A stretch of 40,535 nt of DNA from Ardenticatenales bacterium (GTDB taxonomy: Bacteria > Chloroflexota > Anaerolineae > Epilineales > Epilineaceae), in assembly GCA_020853525.1 (NCBI GenBank), contig JADYYS010000074.1, positions 1 to 40,535 on the forward strand, given 5' to 3'. The notes beneath the pieces are model-generated. The model had not been told where the DNA came from and made no database searches. It saw only the letters and a list, made by a program, of their open reading frames with translations. The position numbers and the translations under genes are program-made. Below, piece by piece: positions 15,637 through 24,401 of this stretch; within the stretch, counting starts at the first letter, position 1, and every line of letters begins with the position of its first letter.

Positions 15637-18600
15637 GTGCACTCCGCCCGCCCCACGCTGCTCCCGGCATCGTCCCCCCGTCCGATCCGGCTCCACCCCA
15701 CCCTTGCTGCCCTCGTCGCGCTCGCCTTCGCCGTCATCGCCGGCGCCCCGCCCGGCGCGCCAACCGTCGTCGCCGCGCCCAGCGACGTGCCCGTTCCATT
15801 CGCCGCGGACAACGTCGAGCACTGGGCGGTCGGCGTCGGGCTCGTCTACTGGGCCCACAACTGCTTCGCCGATGAGTTCAACCCGTTCGCCGCCTTGAAG
15901 CGCCAGCCCGTGACCGGCGGGCAGCAGCGCACGCTCCAGGACATCAACGACGGTGCGCGCTGCAACACCTTCCACGGCCTGCTCTCGGCCGACGACGGTC
16001 TTTACTACTACGACGCCAGCCAGCAGCACATCGCGCGCATGCCGCTCGGCGAGCCGTTCACGCCGGTCCCGGTACGGGCGCTCACCGCCGGCCAGGAGCC
16101 GTACGCGGGACGGGCGCTCGTCGCCGCAGGCGGCTTCCTCTACTGGGCGCACGCGGGCAACAAGATCTTCCGGGCGCCGATGGACGGCACCGGCGCCATC
16201 GAGACCGTCGCCGACACGACCGCGCTGCCGACGGACCTGATGGTCGTCGGCAACTACGTCTACTGGACGGACGCCACGGGCGTCTGGACGATCAACGTCA
16301 CGTGCGGCGCGCTGCCGTGCAACGGCGACCGCCAACAGTTTGCGCCGTTCGGCGCGAACACGCAGGGCCACGGCCTGCTCTACCAATCGCTCGGCGGCGT
16401 GCGGGGCAACTACCGCGTCTACTGGGTGGAGCGCGTGGCCAGCGGCGCGAACAATACGTACACGATCCGCTTCCGCAGCTGCAATCAGCTCACGATCTGC
16501 ACGCTGGACGACCCGCTCACGTTCTACGGGGCCACCGTGAATTGGTCCATCGGCCAGCTCGTCGCCGCCGCCGGCAACGTCTACTGGACCGAGCTCGACA
16601 ACACGACCGTGAACAATCCGAACGGCGACGTGAAGCGCCGCGCGTACAACGCCGCCGCCGGCACGGGCGCCGATACGATCGCGACGGCGCAGGCAAAGGT
16701 CGACGGCCGAATCTTCGTCGCCGGCGACGCGCTCTACTTCGCCCGCCGCGGCGTCGGCATCTACACCCTCTCGCTGAACGCGGCGCCGATCGTCCGCGAT
16801 CTGAAGGCGGACGGCCTCGAGGTGACGCAGGGCATCCAGGACCTCGGCAACGCCGTGCCGCTCGTGGCCGGGAAAGCGACGTACGTCCGCGCGTACGGCC
16901 TCCAGCTGTCGGGTCCGAGCACGCCCAACGTCGAGGCGCAGCTCGTCGGCAGCAAGGGCGGCGCGCCGCTGCCCGGATCGCCCCTCCAGCCGATGAACGG
17001 CGTCCGGGCGCTCGCCACGGGCGGGGGCTATGACCGCGCGCGGCTCAGCGACGGCTGGGTCTTCCTGCTGCCGGCCAACTGGATCACGCCTGGCGCGGTC
17101 ACCCTTACGTTCGAGGTGGATGGGCGGCGCATCCACTCGGACCCCGACCGCGCGAACAACGAGGCCGTCGCGTCCGTGGTGTTCCTCGACCGGCCGCCGG
17201 TGTGCGTGATGACGGTGCCGGTGCGGACGAACACCGCGCTGCCCCGGACCACCGACCCCAACTTCCGGACGATGGTCGACCACTTCCACCGCCGCTGGCC
17301 GATCCCCGACGTCTGGGTGTACCGCGACACGAGCCCGGTCGAGGAGCTCGAGGTCTGCTGGTACGGACCGGTGCCGTATCCGTGCCTTGGCCCGTACGAG
17401 CTCGACGACGGCTGGGGCCTCACGAACGGCATCCCCGACCGCGACAAGGTGATCGTCTCGCTCTGGACCCGGGCGCTTCTGTCCTTCAACCCGGACGCCT
17501 GCGACACGATCGGCGCGCCCGTCCACTTCATGGGCATGGTCCATCCGGATGCTCCGAACGGCGGCTCGTCCGGCTACGCCAGCACGGTGAGCAACCAGTC
17601 CTGGGTCCAGCTGCCGGCGCACGCCCCGCTCGGCCCGAACTGGGACGCCCTGCGCGAGGGCAGCACGATGGCCCAGGAGCTGGCGCACAACTACGGTCGC
17701 AAGCACATCAACTGCGGCAATCCGGAGGACGTGGACAACGACTACAAGTACCCGCCGTGCCAGATCGGCAACGTCGGCCCGGCCAGTCACTACGGCTTCG
17801 ACACGCGCACGCAGCGCCCGATCCGCCCGAACGAGACGGCCGACTTCATGACGTACGCCGACCGCAGTTGGGTCAGCGACTACACGTGGCGCGCGCTGAT
17901 CAGCGAACTCGGGTCGGTGTTCGCGGCGGCCCTGTCTCCGCTGACCACCCTGTCACCTCTGCCACCTCTGTCACCTCAGTCGCACCTGACGCTCCAGTCG
18001 CCCCAGGCCGATCCGGCGACGACGACGCAGGCGCCCGACGCCGAGTCCGTGTTCGTCACCGGCGTCGTCGACACGGCCAACGTCCGCGGCAAGATCACGA
18101 CGCTGCTCATGCTGCCGACCGGCTCGATGCCGTTGGCCACCCGCCTGTCCATCGGCCGGCACGCGACCGGTGGCGGGGTGATCGGCACGGGTGGCAGGAA
18201 TGGCGCGATCGGCGCGAACGGCGTCGGCAGCGCGTCCCAGGTGCCGGCGTTCCGGCTGCGCTTCCTGGACACCGGCGGCACGGTGCTCGTCGATCGGCCG
18301 CTGACGCCGAACCCGCTCGACGACCACTCCCCCGACGGCGCCGCGGCCCTGTTTGCCGATCAGTTCGCCAGGCCCGTCGCTCTGGTGGCCGCCGTCCAGC
18401 TCTGGTCCGGTACGACGCTGCTGGACACCATCGTGCCGAGCGGCGCTGCGCCCATCGTGTCGCTGACGAAGCCTGCCGCCGGCGTGGTCATGTCCAGCAG
18501 CATGACGATCGAATGGTCGGCCCTCGACCCGGACGCGGACGACCGGCTGCGCTTTGTGGTGCAGTACAGCCCGGACGGCGGCGTGCGATGGAAGACGCTG

Positions 18601-20427
18601 GCCGTCGACGTGCCGCCGCTGCGCGGTGCAGCCGGTGTCGGCGGCGACGTTCAGGGCCGTCTCACGTTGGCCGACCTTGGCACGCTGCCCGGCAGCGCCG
18701 CGCCGAACGGGAGCATGATCCGCGTCCTGGCCAGTGACGGCTTCAACACCGGCGTCGCGACGTCGCCGGGCTTTACCGTGCCCAACCGCCCGCCCGAGGT
18801 GGTCGTCAGCTCACCGGAAGCCGGCGAGACGCTTGCGGCGGGCGTCGATGTCGTGCTCATCGGTAGCGGCTTGGACGCCGAGGACGGCGGCCTGTCCGAT
18901 GATGCGCTGAGCTGGCGCGTGGACGGGCGATCGGTCGGCGCCGGCCGCACGATCGCCGTCGCCGGGCTGGCGCCGGGTGCGCGCGTGGCCACGCTCTCCG
19001 GCGACGATGCGAGCGGTCACACGGCCGCCGCCGACGTCGCCTTCTCCATCGCGCCGCTGGCCGTTCCGCTCGGAGCGCCCGTCGGCGCGCGGCCCGTGCT
19101 GGACGGCCTGTGCGACGACGCGGTGTACGCCGGCGGGGCCAGCCTCCAGCTGGCGCCGTATGCCGACGGCAGCCGCGGCGCCGTCCGCGTGCTGCGCTCC
19201 GGCGATCACCTCTGGGCCTGCTTCCACGGCCTCGTGCGCGGCGCCGCCGACGTCGGCTCCCAGGTGGAGGTCCTGGTGGACGCGAACCACAGCCGGGACG
19301 CGCTGGCGCAGGCCACGGACTTCCTCTTCGCCGCGGCCGAGGACGGCAGCGTGCTCAGCCGGGTGGGCGATGGGTCGGGCGGCTTCGCGCCGCCCGGTCC
19401 GCGCGGCGTGGCGGCGCAGCTGGGCGCGTCGGCGGTGGGATGGTCGGTCGAGATGCGCCTGGACAAGGCGCGGTTCGGCGGATGGGAGCACCTGGCGGGG
19501 CTCGCGTTCGGCCACACCGTTGCCGCCCCCGTCGGCGGCCCCGGCGGCGCGCACCGCTGGCCGCAGACGGCCGAGCGCGGCAAGCCGTCCACCTGGGCGA
19601 CGACGAGCCTCGGCGACCTGCCTGCGGTCCACTGGCTGACCCCGTCGTCGGCGACGGTCGGCGGCGCGCCGTTCGCGCTCGGTGTCGCAGGCACGGGCTT
19701 CATCAGCGGCACGCTGGTCCTCTGGAACGGCGCACCGCTCGCGACGACGTTCGGCGGCACGGATCATCTGACGGCAACGGTAACCGCCGCGCAACTTGCG
19801 AGCGCGGGCATCGTGCAGGTGACGGTACGCGTTCCGGCGCCGGGAGCGATGGTGTCCAATTCGTTGCCGTTCGTCGTGCATGGGCGGCTGCCCGTGATCA
19901 CCCGCCTCGCCCCGACGAGCGTCGCGGCCGGCGGCGGGGCGTTCACGCTCGTGGTGCACGGCACGGACTTCGCGTCGGACGCCCAGGTGCTCTGGGACGG
20001 CGCGCCGCTGGCCACGCTGCGCTTGAGCGGCACCGAGCTGAGCGTTCCCGTACAGGCGTCGCTGATCGTCGACGGGCGGACGGTGGGGATCGCGGTGCGC
20101 AACCCGTCGCCGGTGGCGCGCGTGTCGAACACGGTGCGGCTGGAAGTTGTGGCGCCGACGGCGGTGGCGCCGAGCGCGACGGCGGTGGCGAGTGCGACGG
20201 CCACGGCGTCGCAGACTGCGACGGCAGTCGCGACGGGAACGGGGACGGCGGTCGCGACCGGAACGGCGGAGGCCACCGCGACGGCGGGCGCGACGGCCAC
20301 CGCGACGGCGGGCGCGACGGCGGGCGCGACGGCGACACCGCCGCCGACGGCGACAGCGCGGGCGACGGAGGGGCCGGGCGGGGACGGGGGCAAGGCCTAT
20401 CTGCCGTGGGCGAATCGGCAGCGCTGA
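15637..20427 (+). CDS. Large secreted metzincin-like protein with CBM9-like and IPT-like domains
   Basis: 1596 residues from a GTG preceded by AAGGAG at 6 bases; a signal peptide follows (LAALVALAFAVIAGAPPGA). Residues 65-390 hold propeller-like repeats (VYWAHN, FLYWAHAGNKIFRAP, VYWTDATGVW). A domain starting VTQGIQDLG follows, then a metzincin-like region with QELAHNYGRKH (680-690) and a Met-turn ADFMTY (M738). The family motif is HExxHxxGxxH, so the first zinc-binding His is Gln here and catalysis is doubtful. Downstream are Ig-like strands, a CBM9-like domain (about 1145-1320), two IPT/TIG-like domains (about 1331-1503) and an Ala/Thr linker ending in AYLPWANRQR. The architecture suggests a surface-attached glycan or protein binder. 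Domain names rest on visible patterns only. Confidence 0.82.
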   Translation: MHSARPTLLPASSPRPIRLHPTLAALVALAFAVIAGAPPGAPTVVAAPSDVPVPFAADNVEHWAVGVGLVYWAHNCFADEFNPFAALKRQPVTGGQQRTLQDINDGARCNTFHGLLSADDGLYYYDASQQHIARMPLGEPFTPVPVRALTAGQEPYAGRALVAAGGFLYWAHAGNKIFRAPMDGTGAIETVADTTALPTDLMVVGNYVYWTDATGVWTINVTCGALPCNGDRQQFAPFGANTQGHGLLYQSLGGVRGNYRVYWVERVASGANNTYTIRFRSCNQLTICTLDDPLTFYGATVNWSIGQLVAAAGNVYWTELDNTTVNNPNGDVKRRAYNAAAGTGADTIATAQAKVDGRIFVAGDALYFARRGVGIYTLSLNAAPIVRDLKADGLEVTQGIQDLGNAVPLVAGKATYVRAYGLQLSGPSTPNVEAQLVGSKGGAPLPGSPLQPMNGVRALATGGGYDRARLSDGWVFLLPANWITPGAVTLTFEVDGRRIHSDPDRANNEAVASVVFLDRPPVCVMTVPVRTNTALPRTTDPNFRTMVDHFHRRWPIPDVWVYRDTSPVEELEVCWYGPVPYPCLGPYELDDGWGLTNGIPDRDKVIVSLWTRALLSFNPDACDTIGAPVHFMGMVHPDAPNGGSSGYASTVSNQSWVQLPAHAPLGPNWDALREGSTMAQELAHNYGRKHINCGNPEDVDNDYKYPPCQIGNVGPASHYGFDTRTQRPIRPNETADFMTYADRSWVSDYTWRALISELGSVFAAALSPLTTLSPLPPLSPQSHLTLQSPQADPATTTQAPDAESVFVTGVVDTANVRGKITTLLMLPTGSMPLATRLSIGRHATGGGVIGTGGRNGAIGANGVGSASQVPAFRLRFLDTGGTVLVDRPLTPNPLDDHSPDGAAALFADQFARPVALVAAVQLWSGTTLLDTIVPSGAAPIVSLTKPAAGVVMSSSMTIEWSALDPDADDRLRFVVQYSPDGGVRWKTLAVDVPPLRGAAGVGGDVQGRLTLADLGTLPGSAAPNGSMIRVLASDGFNTGVATSPGFTVPNRPPEVVVSSPEAGETLAAGVDVVLIGSGLDAEDGGLSDDALSWRVDGRSVGAGRTIAVAGLAPGARVATLSGDDASGHTAAADVAFSIAPLAVPLGAPVGARPVLDGLCDDAVYAGGASLQLAPYADGSRGAVRVLRSGDHLWACFHGLVRGAADVGSQVEVLVDANHSRDALAQATDFLFAAAEDGSVLSRVGDGSGGFAPPGPRGVAAQLGASAVGWSVEMRLDKARFGGWEHLAGLAFGHTVAAPVGGPGGAHRWPQTAERGKPSTWATTSLGDLPAVHWLTPSSATVGGAPFALGVAGTGFISGTLVLWNGAPLATTFGGTDHLTATVTAAQLASAGIVQVTVRVPAPGAMVSNSLPFVVHGRLPVITRLAPTSVAAGGGAFTLVVHGTDFASDAQVLWDGAPLATLRLSGTELSVPVQASLIVDGRTVGIAVRNPSPVARVSNTVRLEVVAPTAVAPSATAVASATATASQTATAVATGTGTAVATGTAEATATAGATATATAGATAGATATPPPTATARATEGPGGDGGKAYLPWANRQR

Positions 20428-20773
20428 GCTCGGGAGGCTTCCGGGCACGGCGCCGGGGGCCGTTCTCCAGCCGGTTTCGGTCATGTTCGGCCGGCCAGCT
20501 TTGGCCAAGCGCAGTATGTCCATCCGCTGCGTCAACATCGATGGCGGCTGGGTATCTATTGATGGTCGAAGGCGGGGGTTGTCGTATTGGCGTTGTGACA
20601 AACCGGAGCGGCGTGATCACACGGCCTGATCATGCCGGATTCGCAAAAGGCCGCCTCCAATGAAGATCGAACCCCACCAAGCCACCATTCAGAGTCGTGC
20701 CAGGCGATGCGCAATTCGTCTCGATGCTGTTGCAAAGGTGTCTCATCGCGCCAGTGCTTCGCCTGAAGAACCA
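20428..20773. other. Intergenic region with no gene seen
   Basis: About 350 bases, somewhat less GC-rich than the surroundings, between the peptidase-like gene and the inverted repeat. No ORF here has plausible starts, SD or a recognisable product. No tRNA-like fold or T-run terminator was found. Confidence 0.5.
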
Positions 20774-20835
20774 GTGGTTCAGCGCCAGATCACTGTGATC
20801 TAGGGCCAAATCACAGTGATCTGGCGCTGAACCAC
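20774..20835. repeat. Perfect 26-bp inverted repeat with 10-base loop
   Basis: Left arm 20774-20799 and right arm 20810-20835 are exact reverse complements; the loop is CTAGGGCCAA. Each arm also contains an 11-base near-palindrome, ATCACTGTGAT or ATCACAGTGAT, so there are four ATCAC half-sites. No T run follows on either side, so a simple intrinsic terminator is unlikely. It sits between the 3' end of the peptidase-like gene and the 3' end of the DUF1501 operon. Confidence 0.9.
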
Positions 20836-20994
20836 AGTGGATCGTCCCACCATCCACCGTGGAATCGACAGCGCGCCACCGTGACTGCCCCGACAGGCAC
20901 CGATGTGTCCGGCGGCGCGCCTCGTTCGCGAGCCGACGACGCTTGGCCAGCCCTCGGTGGGTTCGTGCCTGACATTCCCCCATGCGGCGGGTAC

Positions 20995-21026
20995 GAAAAC
21001 AGGGGGCACCCGAAGGTGCCCCCTGT
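20995..21026 (-). terminator. Intrinsic terminator of the DUF1800-DUF1501 operon
   Basis: A perfect 12-bp stem, ACAGGGGGCACC / GGTGCCCCCTGT, with a CGAA tetraloop, followed on the minus strand by TTTT. It lies 66 bases past the DUF1501 stop. Confidence 0.85.
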
Positions 21027-21091
21027 CTGTGTGCGGCGATCGGCAGCCGTGCGCCCCGTCGTTACATCCGATGCGCCCGGCCGACGATCCC

Positions 21092-22534
21092 TTATCCCTT
21101 GTACCCCACCGGCAAGTACACCGTATTCTTCGCCGGCACCGGCACCACATCCGTCGGCTGCGGCACCGCAGTCGGCACCGCCGTCGGCTCCACCGGCACC
21201 GCCGTCGGCGGATCCACCACCGTGCCCAGCGGCGTGGCGACGCCGATGAAGTTGAACGTGTGGCCCGGGAAGACCTCGGTCACCGCTTCGTTGCCGCAGC
21301 GCTTCTGGAGCACCTCGGCCAGGACGTCGCGGTACTCCGTCGTGCCGGCCAGGTCGCCGCGGTCCAGTTTGTCCTCGGCCAGCGTCGGCCAGTCGGCGTG
21401 CACCTTGCCGCCGTTGATCCCGCGGCCCATGAGGTACATCACGTTGCCGTGGCCGTGGTCCGTGCCGTAGCCGCCGTTCTCGAAGGCGCGGCGGCCGAAC
21501 TCGCTCATCAGGACGATCGTCACGCCCTGCTTGTCCTTCTCGCGGGCATCGAAGTTGTCCTGCAGGTCGGTCATGAAGGCCGTCACGCCCTGCGCCAGCT
21601 GGAGCATGTTGTTCGCCATGCCGCCCTGCGCCGTCGCGCCCGGCGTCACCTGGTTGGCATGCGTGTCCCAGCCGCCGACGTCGATGCACGCCACCTCGAG
21701 GCCGACGTCCGCCTTCACCAGCTGCGCGATCTGCATCATGCCCTGGTGGAAGCCGTTCTGACCGTAGCGGGCGCCGTTCGACGGCATGTACGTCCCGCTG
21801 CCGATCTTGGTGGAGAGCATGTCCAGCGCCGCGAACGTCGACTGGCCCTGCTCGTCCAGCCAGCCCTCGCCGCTGTAGAGCTGCGCCAGCTGCTGCTGGA
21901 AGCGCGCCACCTCGCGCGTGTCGCCCTGGAGGTGGAAGTCGGCGATGCTCTGCAGCGTCACCGCCGGCACCGGGCCGCGCAGCGCCGCCTGCAGCATCGT
22001 GCCCATGCCCACCGCGCGGAACGGCGAGTTGTTCTGGCTGCGCATGCTCGTCAGATGGCGCCCGAGCCAGCCGGTGTTCAGCTTCTTCTCACCCGGCGTG
22101 CCGCGCTCCATGAAGTCCTGCGCGTCGAAGTGGCTGCGCGTCGCGTCGTCCATGCCGACGGCGTGGACGATGCCGAGCAGGCCGTTGTCGTAGTGCTCTT
22201 TCCAGCGGCCCTGACCGGACAGCGCCAGCGCCGGGTGCATCCCGAAGTTGCCGTCCAGGTTCACCGAGCGCAGGTTGCTGGGCGTGTTCGAATCGTCGGG
22301 TGCCGGGATGTGGACCGTCGGGCGCATCTCGCGGTACCGACCGAAGTCCTGCAGCGGCACCACCATGTTCAGGCCGTCGTAGCCGCCGCGGGCGAAGATG
22401 ACCACCAGGACGTCGCCCTTGGCCGGCGTCTGGGTGTTGCGGAAGACCAGCCGCGGCATCCACTCCGGCCACGCGGCGGTGCCGGCGGCCAGGAGGGATC
22501 CTCGCTGGAGAAACGTGCGTCGCGAAAAGCTCAT
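21092..22534 (-). CDS. DUF1501 family Tat-exported protein
   Basis: 480 residues. A twin-arginine signal (SRRTFLQRGSLLAAG) opens the chain. The body has features of the DUF1501 family, a sulfatase/alkaline-phosphatase-like fold: VVIFARGGYDGLNMV, VGGWDTHANQ, MSEFGRRAFEN and GTDHGHGNVMYLMG. The chemical role of the family is unknown. DUF1501 proteins are usually made with a DUF1800 partner, and here the partner's stop is only 10 bases upstream, overlapping the SD GGGAGG. The chain ends in a Pro/Thr/Val linker (VEPTAVPTAVPQPTDVVP) and VYLPVGYKG, the linker-YLP ending seen on other exported proteins in the window. Export in the folded state suggests cofactor or metal loading inside the cell. Confidence 0.9.
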   Translation of the reverse strand: MSFSRRTFLQRGSLLAAGTAAWPEWMPRLVFRNTQTPAKGDVLVVIFARGGYDGLNMVVPLQDFGRYREMRPTVHIPAPDDSNTPSNLRSVNLDGNFGMHPALALSGQGRWKEHYDNGLLGIVHAVGMDDATRSHFDAQDFMERGTPGEKKLNTGWLGRHLTSMRSQNNSPFRAVGMGTMLQAALRGPVPAVTLQSIADFHLQGDTREVARFQQQLAQLYSGEGWLDEQGQSTFAALDMLSTKIGSGTYMPSNGARYGQNGFHQGMMQIAQLVKADVGLEVACIDVGGWDTHANQVTPGATAQGGMANNMLQLAQGVTAFMTDLQDNFDAREKDKQGVTIVLMSEFGRRAFENGGYGTDHGHGNVMYLMGRGINGGKVHADWPTLAEDKLDRGDLAGTTEYRDVLAEVLQKRCGNEAVTEVFPGHTFNFIGVATPLGTVVDPPTAVPVEPTAVPTAVPQPTDVVPVPAKNTVYLPVGYKG

Positions 22535-22544
22535 CGTGACCTCC

Positions 22545-24149
22545 CTAGCGCCACTGGAAGTACGGGCTGTCGAAGATCATGGCCACCGCATACGGCAGCC
22601 GATTGGCCACGCCGCTGAACGGCGTGCCGTCCGTCCCGCCGTTCGTCAGGTACCCGACGATCTGCTGTCGATCCTCGGCCAGGAGCGCGCGGTGCAGCAG
22701 CCGCTCCGTCCAGTAGTCGACGGCCTCGCCGGCCGTGGCGAACGACGTCTGCACGCCCTCGGCCGTCAACGGCGTCCAGTTGTCCACCATCCGCGCGCCC
22801 ATGCCGCTGCCCGCGCCGACGCCGCACATCGCCAGGCCGACGTTCCAGCGCATGAGCATGACGCCGGATGCCGCCCAGGCCGTCTTCACGTCGGGATAGC
22901 CGTCCGGCGTCGCCCAGTAGAACGGCAGGTGGCCCATGCGCCCGAGGGCGTAGTTGATCCGGTTGAAGACCGGTGCGTTCTGCCCGATCGTGAACTTGTC
23001 CATCGGCAGGCCCGAGACGCGCAGCATCCGGACGATGAGGTCCGTCGGGCGCGACAGCCGGCCGCCGAAGTTGTTGAACGAGCTGCCGAACTCGCGCGAG
23101 GTGAACAGCGCGCTCAGCGTGTCGCGGATGTCGCCGTCCGACCGCTCGAACGCGCTGGCCACGCGCTCGACGAGCTGCGGCGCGTCCGTCAGCGGATTGT
23201 CGCACACGAAGCGCCGCGCCAGCTTGAGGGCGATGTAGCGCGGCGTCGCGTCGTGGGCGCACAGCAGATCGATGACGATGCGCCCGTCATCGTCGCCGAG
23301 CGATGCCGCGATCTGCTCGCCGAACACCGTCTTCGTGCTGTTGTCGTGCGTGTCCGGGTTGAACATGAAGTTGCCGCGCGTCGGGGCGTTCGCCCGGTTG
23401 TCGATCGTCCAGCCCGTGAAGCACTTGGCGACCTGCTTGATGTCCTCTTCGGAGTACGGGTAGCCGTTGACCGCGGCGCCCGTCGTGTGGAGCTCCATGA
23501 TCTCGCGGGCGTAGTTCTCGTTCGGCTGGCGCTTCGTGCTCACCGCGTTGTCGAGGTAGTCCAGCATCGCCGGGCTCTGGGCGTCGGCCGTCAGGAGATC
23601 CTTGAACTTGCCGAGCGCATGCTTCCGAATGACGGTGCGGTCCTCGACGGACTTGAAGTACCGAACGTTGTTCGTCTCCATGCTGACGTTGAAGTGATCG
23701 CTCCAGAACTCGGCCATCACCTCGTGCAGCATCCGCGGGCTGTAGACCATCCGGAAGATCGTCGCCTGCATGAGCTCGCGCACGCCCTGCCCGCGCTCGT
23801 CCAGATCGAGGAACTGCTTGTTCGACCAGTTGAGCGTCGGCAGGCGGTTGAGCAGCAGCTCCTCGACCTCCGAGTTGTCGATGTTCTCGTAGTCCAGCTG
23901 CTCCTCGAGCCACTTCATGCCGCCGATCTGGCGCGCGTGCTCGAGCTGCCCCGGCCGCGGGCCGAAGGCGGCGCGCGTGAGGAGCAGCGTCTCGAGATCG
24001 GGCGCCGGCATTTCGGCGCTCGTCTTGGCCCTCCAACGGCGCGCCGGCCGGGTGGCGGCCTCCACCTCGGGCGCCAACGCGGCACCGGTGGCCGCGGCGG
24101 CTGCCGCGGCGCCGCCGACGCGGAGGAACTGACGCCGGTCCAGTTTCAT
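22545..24149 (-). CDS. DUF1800 family Tat-exported protein
   Basis: 534 residues. A twin-arginine signal (DRRQFLRVGGAAAAAAATG) is followed by a typical DUF1800 body: LLTRAAFGPRPGQ, an EFWSDHFNV core, NENYAREIMELHT, YSEEDIKQVAKCFTGW and LYYDSPYF-like wording at the end. The biochemical function of the family is unknown. It is the first gene of the pair with DUF1501, and the two proteins probably act together outside the membrane. AAGGAG lies 7 bases before the ATG. The 252-base gap upstream, to the sigma factor gene, holds a 12-bp palindrome CTCGATATCGAG (24181-24192) but no promoter I can defend. Confidence 0.92.
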   Translation of the reverse strand: MKLDRRQFLRVGGAAAAAAATGAALAPEVEAATRPARRWRAKTSAEMPAPDLETLLLTRAAFGPRPGQLEHARQIGGMKWLEEQLDYENIDNSEVEELLLNRLPTLNWSNKQFLDLDERGQGVRELMQATIFRMVYSPRMLHEVMAEFWSDHFNVSMETNNVRYFKSVEDRTVIRKHALGKFKDLLTADAQSPAMLDYLDNAVSTKRQPNENYAREIMELHTTGAAVNGYPYSEEDIKQVAKCFTGWTIDNRANAPTRGNFMFNPDTHDNSTKTVFGEQIAASLGDDDGRIVIDLLCAHDATPRYIALKLARRFVCDNPLTDAPQLVERVASAFERSDGDIRDTLSALFTSREFGSSFNNFGGRLSRPTDLIVRMLRVSGLPMDKFTIGQNAPVFNRINYALGRMGHLPFYWATPDGYPDVKTAWAASGVMLMRWNVGLAMCGVGAGSGMGARMVDNWTPLTAEGVQTSFATAGEAVDYWTERLLHRALLAEDRQQIVGYLTNGGTDGTPFSGVANRLPYAVAMIFDSPYFQWR

Positions 24150-24401
24150 GGCGTTCTCCTTCCCTACGGGATCGCTGACGCTCGATATCGAGCCAGATGA
24201 AGATCACGATCGCGGCAGCGCCGCGGTACCACCTGGTGTGGAGAGCCCAACGCACCGCACGGCCGGCGAGTTAGAGCCCGACACGATGTTGTCATCGTTG
24301 CGCCGTTCGTGCACGTCACAGTGTGCCGCGAGACGGTGGGCCGCAAGCATGTTCCTTCGACGGGTCGGGGCGTTCGGCGGGTACGTGTCCGCTCGGCGGG
24401 A

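Noticed and set aside
20630-20983. 117-codon minus-strand frame across the inverted repeat
   Set aside because: It spans the perfect palindrome, has no SD and shows no family resemblance; treated as non-coding.
24181-24192. 12-bp palindrome CTCGATATCGAG upstream of DUF1800 as an operator
   Set aside because: A single short palindrome with no promoter nearby is weak evidence; mentioned under the gene only.
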